A stretch of DNA of 7,017 nt from Candidatus Sungbacteria bacterium RIFCSPLOWO2_01_FULL_47_10. Its GTDB lineage: Bacteria > Patescibacteriota > Minisyncoccia > Sungbacterales > GWA2-42-14. Both the position numbers and the translations under genes were made by a program. Numbering within the stretch: position 1 is the stretch's first letter; the number at the start of each line of letters is the position of its first letter. A model generated the notes under the pieces. That model did no database searches, had not been told where the DNA came from, and worked only from the letters and a program-made list of their open reading frames with translations. Location of the stretch: contig MHQO01000018.1 in assembly GCA_001820675.1 (NCBI GenBank), positions 1,529 to 8,545 on the forward strand, read 5' to 3'. Below are positions 6,771 to 7,017 of this stretch, in pieces.

Positions 6771-6778
6771 ATCAAGCC

Positions 6779-7017
6779 ATGGCGCGTTTTTTCTTCCTTT
6801 TTCTTGTATGCGCAGTATTGATATCCTTTGGCGCAAATACAGCTTTTGCGGGTTTTGGCATAACGCCGCCCTATGTCAGAAACGAAAGTCTCGCCCGCGG
6901 CACGACATTTGAACAAAAAATCATACTTGTCAGGGGGGACCCGACGGAGGATCTTTCTGCAAAAATAAAAATCGATGTTCCGGGCGCCGAAGGATGGATC
7001 AGCGTTGACAAGGGGCT
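6779..7017 (+). CDS. N-terminal part of a secreted surface protein (partial, runs off right edge)
   Basis: Seventy-nine codons are visible from ATG 6779. Residues 1-24 are a textbook signal peptide: a short basic start (MAR), a Phe/Leu/Val core and TAFA before the cleavage point at GFGITPPYV. Cys11 lies in the core without a lipobox, so it is not a lipoprotein. The mature start reads as a beta-sandwich edge (GITPPYVRNESLARGTTFEQKIILVRG), followed by a strand pair ending in GWISVDKG. This style, in which a Pro-Pro-Tyr start leads into an Ig-like domain, is one I associate with CPR surface proteins ending in a C-terminal helix like the one cut by the left edge; that link is inference. There is no Shine-Dalgarno. 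It sits behind its own promoter after a strong terminator, so it is a separate transcription unit. Confidence 0.85.
   Translation, partial: MARFFFLFLVCAVLISFGANTAFAGFGITPPYVRNESLARGTTFEQKIILVRGDPTEDLSAKIKIDVPGAEGWISVDKG

Overview
The window looks like a cell-envelope locus from an uncultivated, small-genome bacterium. Patescibacteria (Candidate Phyla Radiation, Parcubacteria-like) is my best guess. That is inference. It rests on the style of the genes (mosaic surface proteins built from FN3-like and Cys-rich beta-sandwich domains beside a MacB/FtsX-type ABC pair), start codons without Shine-Dalgarno sequences, and AT-rich degenerate palindromes between genes. All genes are on the + strand, four of the five visible stop codons are TAG, and the frames need no TGA readthrough.

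Layout: (1) 2-343 is the C-terminal end of a membrane-anchored surface protein. (2) 447-1949 is a secreted protein with four FN3-like domains and a helical linker. (3) 1955-2040 is a nested inverted repeat. (4) 2049-3359 is an ABC transporter ATPase of the MacB/LolD type with an unusual C-terminal extension made of two copies of one unknown module. (5) 3360-3472 holds a long AT-rich foldback ending in a T tract. (6) 3473-4681 is the cognate MacB/FtsX permease. (7) 4678-4770 is a compact symmetrical repeat element with GTAG...CTAC ends whose left end supplies the permease stop codon. (8) 4798-4842 holds a DnaA-box-like 9-mer and a promoter. (9) 4867-6711 is a large Ser/Thr-rich, Cys-rich anchored or secreted surface protein. 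(10) 6723-6748 is a clear intrinsic terminator. (11) 6779 to the right edge is the N-terminus of another secreted protein, probably of the same family as the one cut by the left edge.

The ATPase and permease should form one ABC machine: the ATPase dimer in the cytoplasm drives two permease copies with extracytoplasmic domains. Every flanking gene carries a signal peptide or membrane anchor, so the locus as a whole concerns the cell surface. No substrate can be assigned. No RNA genes, CRISPR array or transposase gene were seen.
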